6,909 nt of DNA from an uncultured Spirochaetaceae bacterium (GCA_946414625.1 CAMKPI010000086.1:1-6909), one strand, 5' to 3'; shown: positions 1-6,466, counted from the stretch's first letter. Translations and numbers: made by a program. Notes: a model not told the origin generated them from the sequence alone.

Positions 1-73
1 GCTCCTGTGTCGGCCAAGTTGTCGGGCAGGAGCTCTTCCGATCTGCTCCTGTGTCGGCCAAGTTGTCGGGCAG
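1..73. repeat. 29-bp direct repeat flanking adapter remnant (artefact)
   Basis: Bases 1-29 and 45-73 are identical over all 29 positions (both begin GCTCCTGTGTCGG and end GTCGGGCAG). The 15 bases between them end in an Illumina adapter tail. The second copy runs on into natural-looking sequence, while the first is cut off and joined to the adapter. The simplest reading is that the same fragment end was read twice around a ligated adapter and kept by the assembler. Reliable sequence probably begins at about 45. Confidence 0.85.
32..44 (+). other. Illumina TruSeq adapter remnant
   Basis: GCTCTTCCGATCT is the 13-base 3' end shared by both TruSeq read adapters. A chance 13-mer match in a window this size is very unlikely, and the position exactly between two identical 29-mers supports contamination. 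It is not a biological feature. Confidence 0.9.
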
Positions 74-130
74 TCGTTGGCGGAATTGCTGTATTCGGGT
101 CTGGGAACCGGAGACGTACTCAGCGAATAA
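47..130 (+). CDS. Possible 3' end of an upstream gene (unidentified)
   Basis: A reading frame is open from the left edge to TAA at 128-130. After the artefact it reads SLAELLYSGLGTGDVLSE and then stops, which has the composition of a normal protein C-terminus. The frame upstream of about 74 is uncertain because the adapter junction shifts it: the two 29-bp copies lie in different frames. The stop is only 36 nt before uvrA, on the same strand and with no terminator between, so the two could be co-transcribed. I do not recognise the family. The frame could also be fortuitous. Confidence 0.3.
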   Translation, partial: SCVGQVVGQSLAELLYSGLGTGDVLSE

Positions 131-166
131 AAACCGCCGCAAGTATCATCAGCGGGAAAAAATAAT

Positions 167-3067
167 ATGGACACGATTAAAATCAGGGGCGCGCGTGAGC
201 ATAACCTCAAGAATATAGACCTGGAGCTGAAGAAAAACAGCCTTATAGTGATCTCCGGACTTTCCGGAAGCGGGAAGAGCAGCCTTGCCTTCGACACGAT
301 ATTCGCCGAAGGGCAGAGGCGATACGTCCAGTCTCTATCCTCTTACGCCAGAATGTTCCTGGGGAGGTTGGACAAGCCGGATGTTGACTTCATTGAAGGT
401 CTCTCGCCCGCAATCGCCATCGAACAGAAGACCACCGGAGCAAATCCGCGTTCCACTGTTGGAACTATCACGGAGATCTACGATTATTACCGTCTTCTTT
501 GGGCGCGTATCGGGGAAGTACACTGCCCTGAATGCGGCAGGAAGATAGACAGCATGACGGCGGATCAGATTATCGACGCAGTCTGGTCCCGCACGGAAGA
601 GGGTGAGCGGCTCATGATCCTCTCTCCGGTTGTGCTTGGAAAGAAAGGGGAGTACAAAAAGCTCCTCTCGGACGCAAAGGCGTCGGGCTTCCAAAGGGCT
701 CGGATAGACGGCGAGATGCGGCTCCTCGACGAGGAAATAAAGCTTGACAAGCAGAAGAAGCACAACATCAGCATTGTCATAGACCGTCTTGTGCTTTCCC
801 GCGAAGCGCACCTGAGGCTCACGGATAGCATAGAGAAGAGCATAGAGATGTCTGGCGGGCTTGTTGAGATTGAGTATGTCGGGGACGGAAAAAGTTCCGA
901 ACTCGGAACAGTGTCCCGTGAATCATCCGAAAAAACCCCAAAGGGAGGAGCTAAAAGCTCAAAAAAGCCTGAACAGGTTGAGCTCTTCTCTCAGAACAAT
1001 TCCTGCCCGCATTGCGGCGTGTCTATCGGGGAGATACAGCCACGCATGTTCAGTTTTAACAATCCGTTTGGCGCGTGTCCCGAGTGTAATGGGCTCGGAG
1101 TTATCACAGAGTACGACATAAGCAAGATCATCCCCGACCCAAACCTTTCGTTCAACGAGGGCGGTGTTGCGACGATAAACCCGAACACAACCTGGACCCG
1201 CAGCGGCTTCGAGGGCTTTGCGGAGATTGCCGGTTTTTCGCTCGATACCCCGCTGAAGGACCTCACCGAACGGCAAATGGAAATGCTGCTGTATGGCATG
1301 GAGGATAAGTTCACCATGCACTACGAGGACAGAAATACCAATATGGACATGAGCCGCCACTGGTACGGCGTTGTAAACGACCTGAAGCGGCGGTATGCCA
1401 GCACGGAAAGCCCTGCCATCAAGGCTTGGGTGGCAGGCTTTCAGAAGGAGTCCGTCTGTCCGCATTGCCACGGAAACCGGCTGAGGCGTGAGGCTCTCTC
1501 TGTTTACGTGGGCGGCAAAAACATAAAGGACGCAACGGATCTTTCCGTGAAGAACAGCTTTGATTTCTTTCATTCCCTCTCGCTCACGGACACTCAGAAG
1601 AGGATCGCGAGCCAGATCATGAAGGAGATTATCGCCCGGCTTTCGTTTTTGAAAAATGTGGGGCTGTCATACCTCACTCTGTCCCGTATGGCGGGCACAC
1701 TCTCGGGCGGGGAAGCACAGCGTATTCGCCTTGCCACACAGATAGGCAGCGCCCTGTCCGGCGTGCTGTACGTTCTTGACGAGCCCAGCATCGGGCTGCA
1801 CCAGCGGGACAACCAGAAGCTCATAAATACTCTGCAGGACCTGAAGAAGCTAGGCAACACTGTGCTTGTAGTGGAGCACGATGAGGACACTATTCGCAGT
1901 GCAGATTATGTCGTGGACATCGGTCCCGGAGCCGGTGTGAACGGTGGGAAGGTCATCGCAGAGGGGACCCCGGAAGAGATTGAGAAAAACCCGGAGAGCA
2001 TCACGGGAGCCTTCCTTTCGGGAAAGATAACGATTCCCGTGCCTGAAGTGCGCCGACCTGGAAACGGAGCGCATCTTAGGGTGATCGGTGCCAGGAAGAA
2101 CAACATCAGGGGGGTGGATTTCTCGTTTCCGCTGGGCTGTCTTGTGGCTCTCACCGGTGTGTCCGGCAGTGGAAAAAGCACCCTCTTGAACCATATTCTC
2201 GCCCCGGCGCTTCACGACCGGTTTAATCACGAGAAAGAGCGGTTCGATGGTTACGAGCGGATCGAAGGGGCGGAAAACCTTAATAAGATCATCCATATAG
2301 ACCAGAGCCCGATAGGAAAGACCCCGCGTTCGAATCCGGCAACCTATGTGGATCTTTTCGGCTACATCAGGGATCTTTTCGCAAGTCTGCCCGAAAGCAA
2401 GGCTCGCGGCTACAGACCCGGACGCTTCTCTTTCAACACCGGGGGCGGGCGTTGCGAGCACTGCCACGGCGACGGAATCCTGAAAATCGAGATGAACTTT
2501 CTGCCGGATGTATACGTCACGTGTGACGTGTGCCACGGCAAGAGATACAATACCGAAACGCTGAATGTCCGATACAAGGGCAAGAACATCAACGATGTGT
2601 TGGAGATGACGGTCTCGGAGGCTCTCGGTTTCTTTGAGGCCATTCCTCCGATCAAGCGTAAGCTGCAGACCCTTTTTGATGTAGGACTGGGCTATGTGAA
2701 GCTCGGTCAGAGCGCGCTGACACTCTCAGGTGGAGAATCCCAGCGGGTGAAGCTTGCAAAGGAATTGTCCAAAATCGGCACAGGGCGCACATTGTACGTT
2801 CTGGACGAGCCCACCACAGGGCTTCATTTTGCAGATGTGAAGTGTCTGATGGAGGTGTTGAACAAGATTGTCGACGGCGGGAACACGGTGATCCTTATCG
2901 AGCACAATCTGGATGTGATAAAACAGGCCGACTGGATTCTGGATCTGGGACCCGAGGGCGGCGACGGCGGGGGGCGCATTGTAGCAGAAGGCACGCCGGA
3001 AGATGTGGCTGAGGTGGACGCGTCCTACACAGGGCAGTTTCTGAAGAAAATACTGAATAAAAGATAA
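167..3067 (+). CDS. uvrA: UvrABC system protein A (excinuclease ATPase subunit)
   Basis: Cytoplasmic damage-recognition subunit of nucleotide excision repair. A UvrA dimer scans DNA with UvrB, loads UvrB at the lesion, and leaves before UvrC cuts. The 966-residue protein is full length for bacterial UvrA and has both ABC modules. Walker A motifs are at residues 31-38 (GLSGSGKS) and 664-671 (GVSGSGKS). LSGGE signatures start at 512 and 853. Walker B Asp-Glu pairs are at 538-539 and 880-881. Two zinc modules are clear: Cys280/283/304/307 in the insertion and Cys763/766/786/789 in the C-terminal half. A further CPEC near residue 121 and CPHC near 425 probably form the third. The ATG at 167 fits because MDTIKIRGAREHNLKNID is the usual UvrA N-terminus. 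A weak GGGA lies 9 nt upstream. Before the first major zinc finger sits an unusual Ser/Lys-rich stretch (about residues 241-272). No LexA-type operator was recognised upstream. Confidence 0.98.
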   Translation: MDTIKIRGAREHNLKNIDLELKKNSLIVISGLSGSGKSSLAFDTIFAEGQRRYVQSLSSYARMFLGRLDKPDVDFIEGLSPAIAIEQKTTGANPRSTVGTITEIYDYYRLLWARIGEVHCPECGRKIDSMTADQIIDAVWSRTEEGERLMILSPVVLGKKGEYKKLLSDAKASGFQRARIDGEMRLLDEEIKLDKQKKHNISIVIDRLVLSREAHLRLTDSIEKSIEMSGGLVEIEYVGDGKSSELGTVSRESSEKTPKGGAKSSKKPEQVELFSQNNSCPHCGVSIGEIQPRMFSFNNPFGACPECNGLGVITEYDISKIIPDPNLSFNEGGVATINPNTTWTRSGFEGFAEIAGFSLDTPLKDLTERQMEMLLYGMEDKFTMHYEDRNTNMDMSRHWYGVVNDLKRRYASTESPAIKAWVAGFQKESVCPHCHGNRLRREALSVYVGGKNIKDATDLSVKNSFDFFHSLSLTDTQKRIASQIMKEIIARLSFLKNVGLSYLTLSRMAGTLSGGEAQRIRLATQIGSALSGVLYVLDEPSIGLHQRDNQKLINTLQDLKKLGNTVLVVEHDEDTIRSADYVVDIGPGAGVNGGKVIAEGTPEEIEKNPESITGAFLSGKITIPVPEVRRPGNGAHLRVIGARKNNIRGVDFSFPLGCLVALTGVSGSGKSTLLNHILAPALHDRFNHEKERFDGYERIEGAENLNKIIHIDQSPIGKTPRSNPATYVDLFGYIRDLFASLPESKARGYRPGRFSFNTGGGRCEHCHGDGILKIEMNFLPDVYVTCDVCHGKRYNTETLNVRYKGKNINDVLEMTVSEALGFFEAIPPIKRKLQTLFDVGLGYVKLGQSALTLSGGESQRVKLAKELSKIGTGRTLYVLDEPTTGLHFADVKCLMEVLNKIVDGGNTVILIEHNLDVIKQADWILDLGPEGGDGGGRIVAEGTPEDVAEVDASYTGQFLKKILNKR

Positions 3068-3074
3068 AAATAGA

Positions 3075-3118
3075 TGAAAGAAAAGGGTTTTGATGCTGTT
3101 CAGAACCCTTTTCTTTCA
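3075..3118. terminator. Bidirectional intrinsic terminator between convergent genes
   Basis: Arms 3075-3089 and 3104-3118 are perfectly complementary (15 bp). One T-G wobble and three more pairs extend the stem to 19 pairs around the six-base loop TGCTGT. The stem begins 7 nt after the uvrA stop. Its symmetrical arms end in CCCTTTTCTTTC on either strand, so both directions have a T-rich 3' side. The leftward transcript also runs into a T-rich tract (rc of 3058-3074), making it the stronger direction. It suits both uvrA and the leftward envelope operon, whose last stop is 184 nt away. Confidence 0.8.
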
Positions 3119-3301
3119 AAAGAGGCTTTCTCTCAAAATGCTCGGCGTTCGGTCTTGATGGAGCGACCGCCTAGGGTGCTCCGCCGGGGTGTGCCGCCGT
3201 GGGTGCGCCGTCCGCCGACTGAAAGGCTTGTTTTAAGCCTTTGTTTTAAACCATGAAAGCGTGTCCGCGTGGTGTACCGCCCAAGCCCCTCCGAGGCGGA
3301 A
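3119..3301. other. GC-rich intergenic stretch, no recognised gene
   Basis: This region lies between the first terminator and the end of the lipoprotein gene. Apart from the hairpin at 3222-3242 it contains GC-rich sequence with repeated CCGCCG and GGTG runs. A GGAGC/GCTCC inverted repeat lies near 3160-3182, and a short TCCG-AGG-CGGA hairpin lies near the lipoprotein stop. Open frames here lack a credible start or ribosome site and resemble no family I know. Confidence 0.4.
3222..3250 (+). terminator. Second hairpin terminator candidate
   Basis: AAAGGCTT (3222-3229) pairs with AAGCCTTT (3235-3242) around a five-base GTTTT loop, and GTTTTAAA follows. With the three T's ending the stem this makes a T-rich tail for rightward transcripts. 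Leftward, the stem is followed by CAGTCGG, so termination in that direction would be weaker. It may back up the stem at 3075-3118. Confidence 0.5.
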
Positions 3302-4429
3302 TCACCATTTCAGCTGGATTGGAGTCGAGTTCCCGCTTGGAGTCACCAAAAACAGCCCGTATTTGTAGAACGCGAACACGAACGTGTCGTCCGAGGCGCC
3401 GTCCTTCTTCCTGATGTTCATCAGCTCCATGTCGCTCGCGTAGATTCCGGAAACGTAGCCGGAGTCCTTTTCCGCATAGACCGGATAGACCGGGGAGTCT
3501 GTGAGGGCGGAGGAGAACGTTTCGTACTTGCTTGCCGAGCGGAAGACCACCGTCCCGCCGTCAAGATCCGCATCATAAAACGAGGGCGACTGGGATGATT
3601 CGCGGAGCAGGTAGTTGGGAGCGGTGCTTGTGCTCTCTGCGCTGAACGCCCCGTCGCTCCGCCTTATCGTCCAAAGCGCGCTGTAGACCTTGGTTTCGTC
3701 TCTTGTATAGATTGTGTAGTACTTGTCGTCGCTGACCTTCTGGAAAGCCCCCATGAGCTTGCCGCTGATGCCCGAGACAAGCCCGAAGGAGCCGGAAGAG
3801 CGGTCGTAGAGATAGTATGCGTTGCCTTCGACGCTGCCCTTGACGCCGTAAACCTCCACAAGGATCGAGTCGTCGCTGGAGAGGATTGAGGAGTATTTCG
3901 AGAGTATGTCCGTGGTGAACCCGGGAACCTGGGAGTCTCTTTCGATGTCCCAGATCGCCACGGCGGTGACGTCCGAGCTTGAGTCCTTTGTCGTCTCAAC
4001 AAGGAAGCCCGACTGTGTGATCCTGCCGAACGTGCGATTCGAGTCCCCTCCTATGATCTTCTGACCGTATTCCCCGGTGTCGACGTCGTACTGATAGATT
4101 TTGGCGTCGGCGCCGTTGTAAAGATAGATTGTCCTACCATCCATGCAGCCCGCGGAGTAGTTCCCGGGACGTATGTTCGCTCCGTTTTTGAAAAGACCTT
4201 CCTCTTCGATGAAATAATAGTTGTCCACTATGGCACCCAGGGAATCGGTCTCGGTTGTGTTGCCTATGAACTGCCGGATTCTGTAAGACGAGGAGGCTCC
4301 CTGGGAGACCACCTGCTCAAAAATGCCGTCTCCTTCCTGCGTGCAGGACCCGAGAAGCGCGGCGACCGCCAAGACCATAAGAACAAAGGCGGTATGTGTT
4401 TTGCATGTTTTTTTTCTGGTTGTCTTCAT
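3302..4429 (-). CDS. Putative lipoprotein, possibly beta-propeller-like, function unknown
   Basis: The predicted protein has 375 residues. The N-terminus is a lipoprotein signal: a basic n-region (MKTTRKKTCKTH), a hydrophobic core (about 14-26) and a loose, spirochaete-like lipobox LLGSC with the lipidated residue at Cys29. The mature part is rich in Ser, Tyr, Asp and Gly. It appears to hold about six loose repeats of beta-strand-like segments, such as TIYLYNGADAKIYQYDVDTG, AYYLYDRSSGSFGLVSG and YSALWTIRRSDGAF, a pattern seen in beta-propellers; this fold call is inference. I recognise no enzyme motif. The ATG at 4429 was chosen because GTGAGG lies 6 nt upstream; an in-frame GTG at 4441 would add MRPA but overlaps the upstream stop. 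The start is 8 nt after the barrel gene's stop, so the two are almost certainly one transcript. The protein is exported and membrane-anchored, and may partner the barrel. Confidence 0.85.
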   Translation of the reverse strand: MKTTRKKTCKTHTAFVLMVLAVAALLGSCTQEGDGIFEQVVSQGASSSYRIRQFIGNTTETDSLGAIVDNYYFIEEEGLFKNGANIRPGNYSAGCMDGRTIYLYNGADAKIYQYDVDTGEYGQKIIGGDSNRTFGRITQSGFLVETTKDSSSDVTAVAIWDIERDSQVPGFTTDILSKYSSILSSDDSILVEVYGVKGSVEGNAYYLYDRSSGSFGLVSGISGKLMGAFQKVSDDKYYTIYTRDETKVYSALWTIRRSDGAFSAESTSTAPNYLLRESSQSPSFYDADLDGGTVVFRSASKYETFSSALTDSPVYPVYAEKDSGYVSGIYASDMELMNIRKKDGASDDTFVFAFYKYGLFLVTPSGNSTPIQLKW

Positions 4430-4437
4430 TGCCGGCC

Positions 4438-5034
4438 TCACTTTCTATACGACAGGGCAAAGGTGACGGGCACCATGCTCATTACCGCGTTGGATTTTTT
4501 CCTGTCCCCGCCGTACAGCTCGAAGTCGAACCACAACGATGCGTCGATTCCGAGCCCCCAGTTGCGTCCCAGGTAGAACGTGGGAGAAGCCGAGATGCTG
4601 ATATACGGCATGAAGCTCTTTGTTTTGTTGTATTTATTGTAGGTGAAGCCGAGGTTGGTGGAAAACGAGAGGTCGAATTTTCCTGTCTGCACCGGGACGA
4701 ACGAGAGCCGCGCCGTGATTGGCACCGTTGTGAGAATCTTCGAGGCTTCGGAGTAGTTGAAGCCGTACCCAAGCTCTCCGCCCAGCATGAGGCGAGGGTT
4801 GAGGAATACCTGGTATGCAAGGCTGCCGTAGCCGCCAACTTTTGCCCTCATTTCATCAGGGAGGTTTTTTGTGCCGAGCTCCGAGTTGTTCCAGAACTTC
4901 GCGAAAAGCGGCACGGAAATGCCTGCTTTCACTGTGAACACGGAGCTGCCTTTTTGGTAATAATCTTCGGCGAAGGCTGAGAGCGCGACGCAAAGAAGAA
5001 TCGGTATCAATATCGCCGTGGCAAATTTTTTCAT
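4438..5034 (-). CDS. Small outer-membrane beta-barrel protein
   Basis: The predicted protein has 198 residues. It starts with a Sec signal peptide, MKKFATAILIPILLCVALSAFA, with likely cleavage after Ala22 (AFA before EDYY). The mature chain of about 176 residues shows alternating hydrophobic and polar strands with many Gly, Tyr and Phe residues, for example MLGGELGYGFNYS, DLSFSTNLGFTYNKYN, SISASPTFYLG and IDASLWFDFELY. This suits a barrel of about eight strands ending in FALSYRK. The ATG at 5034 has AGAGG 5 nt upstream, and the open frame further upstream has no signal-like start. I recall T. pallidum TP0733 as a predicted small barrel beside folD; if so this may be its counterpart, but that is not verified here. 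It may bind or transport small hydrophobic molecules, or be structural. It is first in an operon with the lipoprotein. Confidence 0.85.
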   Translation of the reverse strand: MKKFATAILIPILLCVALSAFAEDYYQKGSSVFTVKAGISVPLFAKFWNNSELGTKNLPDEMRAKVGGYGSLAYQVFLNPRLMLGGELGYGFNYSEASKILTTVPITARLSFVPVQTGKFDLSFSTNLGFTYNKYNKTKSFMPYISISASPTFYLGRNWGLGIDASLWFDFELYGGDRKKSNAVMSMVPVTFALSYRK

Positions 5035-5182
5035 TAGGTCCTCTGATTGTTGACAAGCGCGGCGGAACCCGTCGCTCTTCTCTTGTTCCGGTGCTTGCGG
5101 TCCGGAAGGGAAAACACCTTTGGAAATGCTCAGGGCAAGTCCGGCTGGCAGGTTCGTAGCCGTCTGTCCACCAGGGTGGTGT
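5035..5182 (-). promoter_or_regulatory. Long leader of the barrel gene with alternative hairpins
   Basis: If transcription starts near 5183, the barrel mRNA has a leader of about 150 nt. In it TTCCGG (rc of 5102-5107) can pair with CCGGAA (rc of 5086-5091) around 10 bases. The GGAAC at 5085-5089 can instead pair with GTTCC (rc of 5064-5068). These two stems share bases and exclude each other. A CGGCT/AGCCG stem lies closer to the 5' end. The ribosome site AGAGG is at 5040-5044. Whether the leader regulates is inference. Confidence 0.35.
5169..5181. promoter_or_regulatory. CACCA-GGG-TGGTG palindrome (possible operator)
   Basis: A perfect 5+5 bp inverted repeat with a 3-base centre lies at the predicted start of the leftward transcript. 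A further GTGGT (5176-5180) and ACCAC (5195-5199) pair brackets the leftward -10 element. The position suits a repressor site or a 5'-end hairpin. No regulator can be named. Confidence 0.3.
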
Positions 5183-5189
5183 TTTAAGT

Positions 5190-5198
5190 ATTTTACCA
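5190..5198 (-). promoter_or_regulatory. Extended -10 promoter for the barrel-lipoprotein operon
   Basis: Read leftward, this is TGGTAAAAT, matching the extended -10 form TGnTATAAT apart from one base of the hexamer. No good -35 is present at 16-18 bp, which extended -10 promoters tolerate. A start near 5183 would give a leader of about 150 nt. Confidence 0.4.
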
Positions 5199-5219
5199 CA
5201 AATTGAATAACAAATTGAA
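5198..5219. repeat. 10-bp direct repeat in the divergent promoter region
   Basis: ACAAATTGAA occurs at 5198-5207 and again at 5210-5219, a 12-bp period. The first copy overlaps the -35 hexamer of the folD promoter, and both lie in the region upstream of the leftward -10. It could be a tandem regulator site serving both directions, or simple AT-rich promoter sequence. Confidence 0.45.
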
Positions 5220-5231
5220 GTCTGTTATATT
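5203..5231 (+). promoter_or_regulatory. Sigma70-type promoter for folD
   Basis: TTGAAT (5203-5208, 4 of 6 consensus bases) and TATATT (5226-5231, 5 of 6) are separated by the ideal 17 bp in locally AT-rich DNA. The start would be near 5238, giving a leader of about 49 nt before the folD ATG at 5287. Confidence 0.6.
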
Positions 5232-5286
5232 CAATGTGTGGAAAAACACAAAATATGCGTGCGGGTCCTGGGTTTCTGGCAGGAGT

Positions 5287-6183
5287 ATGGGGGTTGATGT
5301 GATTTTGGATGGTAAGGCTCTGGCACGGGAAGTGAGATCTCGTGTGAAGGAAAAGTCCCTTCTGTTCGCAGAGCGCGCCGGACGGCGTCCGCTTCTGCGG
5401 GTGGTGCTTGTGGGGGAAGATCCGGCGAGCATTGTCTACGTTCGGAACAAGAAGTCCGCATGCGATGAAGCCGGGATCGACTGCCTTGACACAATCCTTC
5501 CGGGAAATGTGGACACAAACGCTGTTGCGACGCTTGTGGATGATTTGAACTGCGACGACAAAGTGGACGGAATTCTTGTGCAGATGCCGCTTCCGCCTCA
5601 GATAGACGCTGCCCGCATAACTGAGATGATTGACCCCGCAAAAGACGTGGACGGCTTCACGCCATGGAATGTGGGACTCCTCTCGACTGGCAGGGCAAGC
5701 CTTTTGCCTTGCACGCCGCGCGGGATACTGACGCTGCTGAAGCATTACAGTATAGAGACCAGAGGGAGGAACATCTGCGTGGTCGGGCGGAGCAGTATTG
5801 TCGGGAGGCCTCTTGCAAACCTCCTTTTGGCCAGCACCGATGCCACGGTGGATGTATGCAATTCCCACACGCGTGATTTGAAGGCTCATGTACTCCAGGC
5901 GGACATTGTGGTGTCGGCGGCGGGGTGCCCCGGCTTGATACGGGCGGATATGGTGCGCGAGGGCACTGTGGTGGTGGATGTAGGAATCAACAGGATCCCT
6001 GATCCGTCCAGGAAAAGCGGTTATAGGCTTGTTGGAGACTGCGATTTTGAGGCTCTCAAGGGAAAAGCCGCCGCAATTACACCCGTTCCCGGAGGAATCG
6101 GACCAATGACGGTGGCAAGCCTCGTGGAGAACGTTCTTATTGCGGCTTCGATTCGAGCGGGTGTGGATATCGGTGCATTATAA
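5287..6183 (+). CDS. folD: Bifunctional methylene-THF dehydrogenase / methenyl-THF cyclohydrolase
   Basis: Cytoplasmic enzyme of one-carbon metabolism. It interconverts 5,10-methylene-THF and 10-formyl-THF through methenyl-THF with NAD(P), supplying purine and formyl-Met synthesis. The 298 residues are about normal for FolD. The catalytic pair is Tyr51 and Lys55 (SIVYVRNKK). The QMPLP and KDVDGF substrate motifs follow. The nucleotide-binding GRSSIVG is at 167-173, and the family signature PGGIGPMTVASLVEN starts at Pro268. I chose the ATG at 5287 because MGVDVILDGKALA aligns with the usual N-terminus. An upstream TTG frame overlaps the promoter. The AGGAG before this ATG is only 1 nt away, unusually close, so a GTG at 5299 remains possible. 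The C-terminal RAGVDIGAL is repeated in the downstream spacer. Confidence 0.96.
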   Translation: MGVDVILDGKALAREVRSRVKEKSLLFAERAGRRPLLRVVLVGEDPASIVYVRNKKSACDEAGIDCLDTILPGNVDTNAVATLVDDLNCDDKVDGILVQMPLPPQIDAARITEMIDPAKDVDGFTPWNVGLLSTGRASLLPCTPRGILTLLKHYSIETRGRNICVVGRSSIVGRPLANLLLASTDATVDVCNSHTRDLKAHVLQADIVVSAAGCPGLIRADMVREGTVVVDVGINRIPDPSRKSGYRLVGDCDFEALKGKAAAITPVPGGIGPMTVASLVENVLIAASIRAGVDIGAL

Positions 6184-6328
6184 GCGTACTTACTTAGGGC
6201 GTACTTAGGTGTGACAGATACGCGGGCGACGAACCGCGTGGGTGTGGATATCGGCGCGGCAGACCGCGTGGGAGAATTTGAGCGAAAAAATAGCTGCGAT
6301 GCGCGCGGGTGTGGATATCGGCGCTATT
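6154..6328 (+). repeat. Three imperfect copies of the folD 3' end
   Basis: A 27-bp unit occurs at 6154-6180 (the last nine folD sense codons), 6235-6261 and 6302-6328. All share GGGTGTGGATATCGG exactly, and differences fall mostly at third codon positions. Translated, the copies read RAGVDIGAL, RVGVDIGAA and RAGVDIGAI. Copy 2 is in the folD frame but past the stop; copy 3 is in another frame. Copy 3 is preceded by IAAM, against IAASI in folD, so its similarity extends to about 12 codons. This looks like local duplication of the gene end. Confidence 0.8.
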
Positions 6329-6466
6329 GAAAGCGGCAAGGGCAACGTTTGAAAAATGCGCTGATTTGTCGGCGCTCCCTTGTGCGGTTAGATCCCTTGC
6401 AGTTTGCCCGCGCCGAATCGCACCGCATTGCGCCGGGTTGAACGGACGCTTCAGACCGATGCAGGC

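Noticed and set aside
959..1573. Antisense open frames inside uvrA, including one of 204 residues
   Set aside because: uvrA is intact with all its motifs. The opposite-strand frames have no recognisable domain and are a usual by-product of GC-rich codon use.
3074..3256. Small protein beginning MKEKG downstream of uvrA
   Set aside because: It starts inside the terminator stem, and the mirrored peptide on the other strand shows it comes from the inverted repeat.
4430..4441. GTG start of the lipoprotein at 4441, overlapping the barrel stop as GTGA
   Set aside because: The ATG at 4429 has a well-spaced GTGAGG and gives a cleaner basic signal-peptide start. The GTG cannot be fully excluded.
4396..4980. 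Rightward open frame of 194 residues opposite the barrel gene
   Set aside because: It is a shadow of the barrel gene on the other strand, with no ribosome site or protein-like motif.
5050..5055. Perfect TTGACA as a -35 for folD
   Set aside because: No -10-like hexamer lies 16-18 bp downstream; the sequence there is GC- and CT-rich. The TTGAAT/TATATT pair further right is much better.
5035..5889. Long N-terminal extension of the barrel reading frame (to 483 residues)
   Set aside because: The extension runs antisense through folD and across the promoter region. The signal peptide and ribosome site place the true start at 5034.
6154..6328. CRISPR-like array
   Set aside because: There are only three imperfect units with unequal spacing (81 and 67 bp), one is coding, and no cas genes are present.
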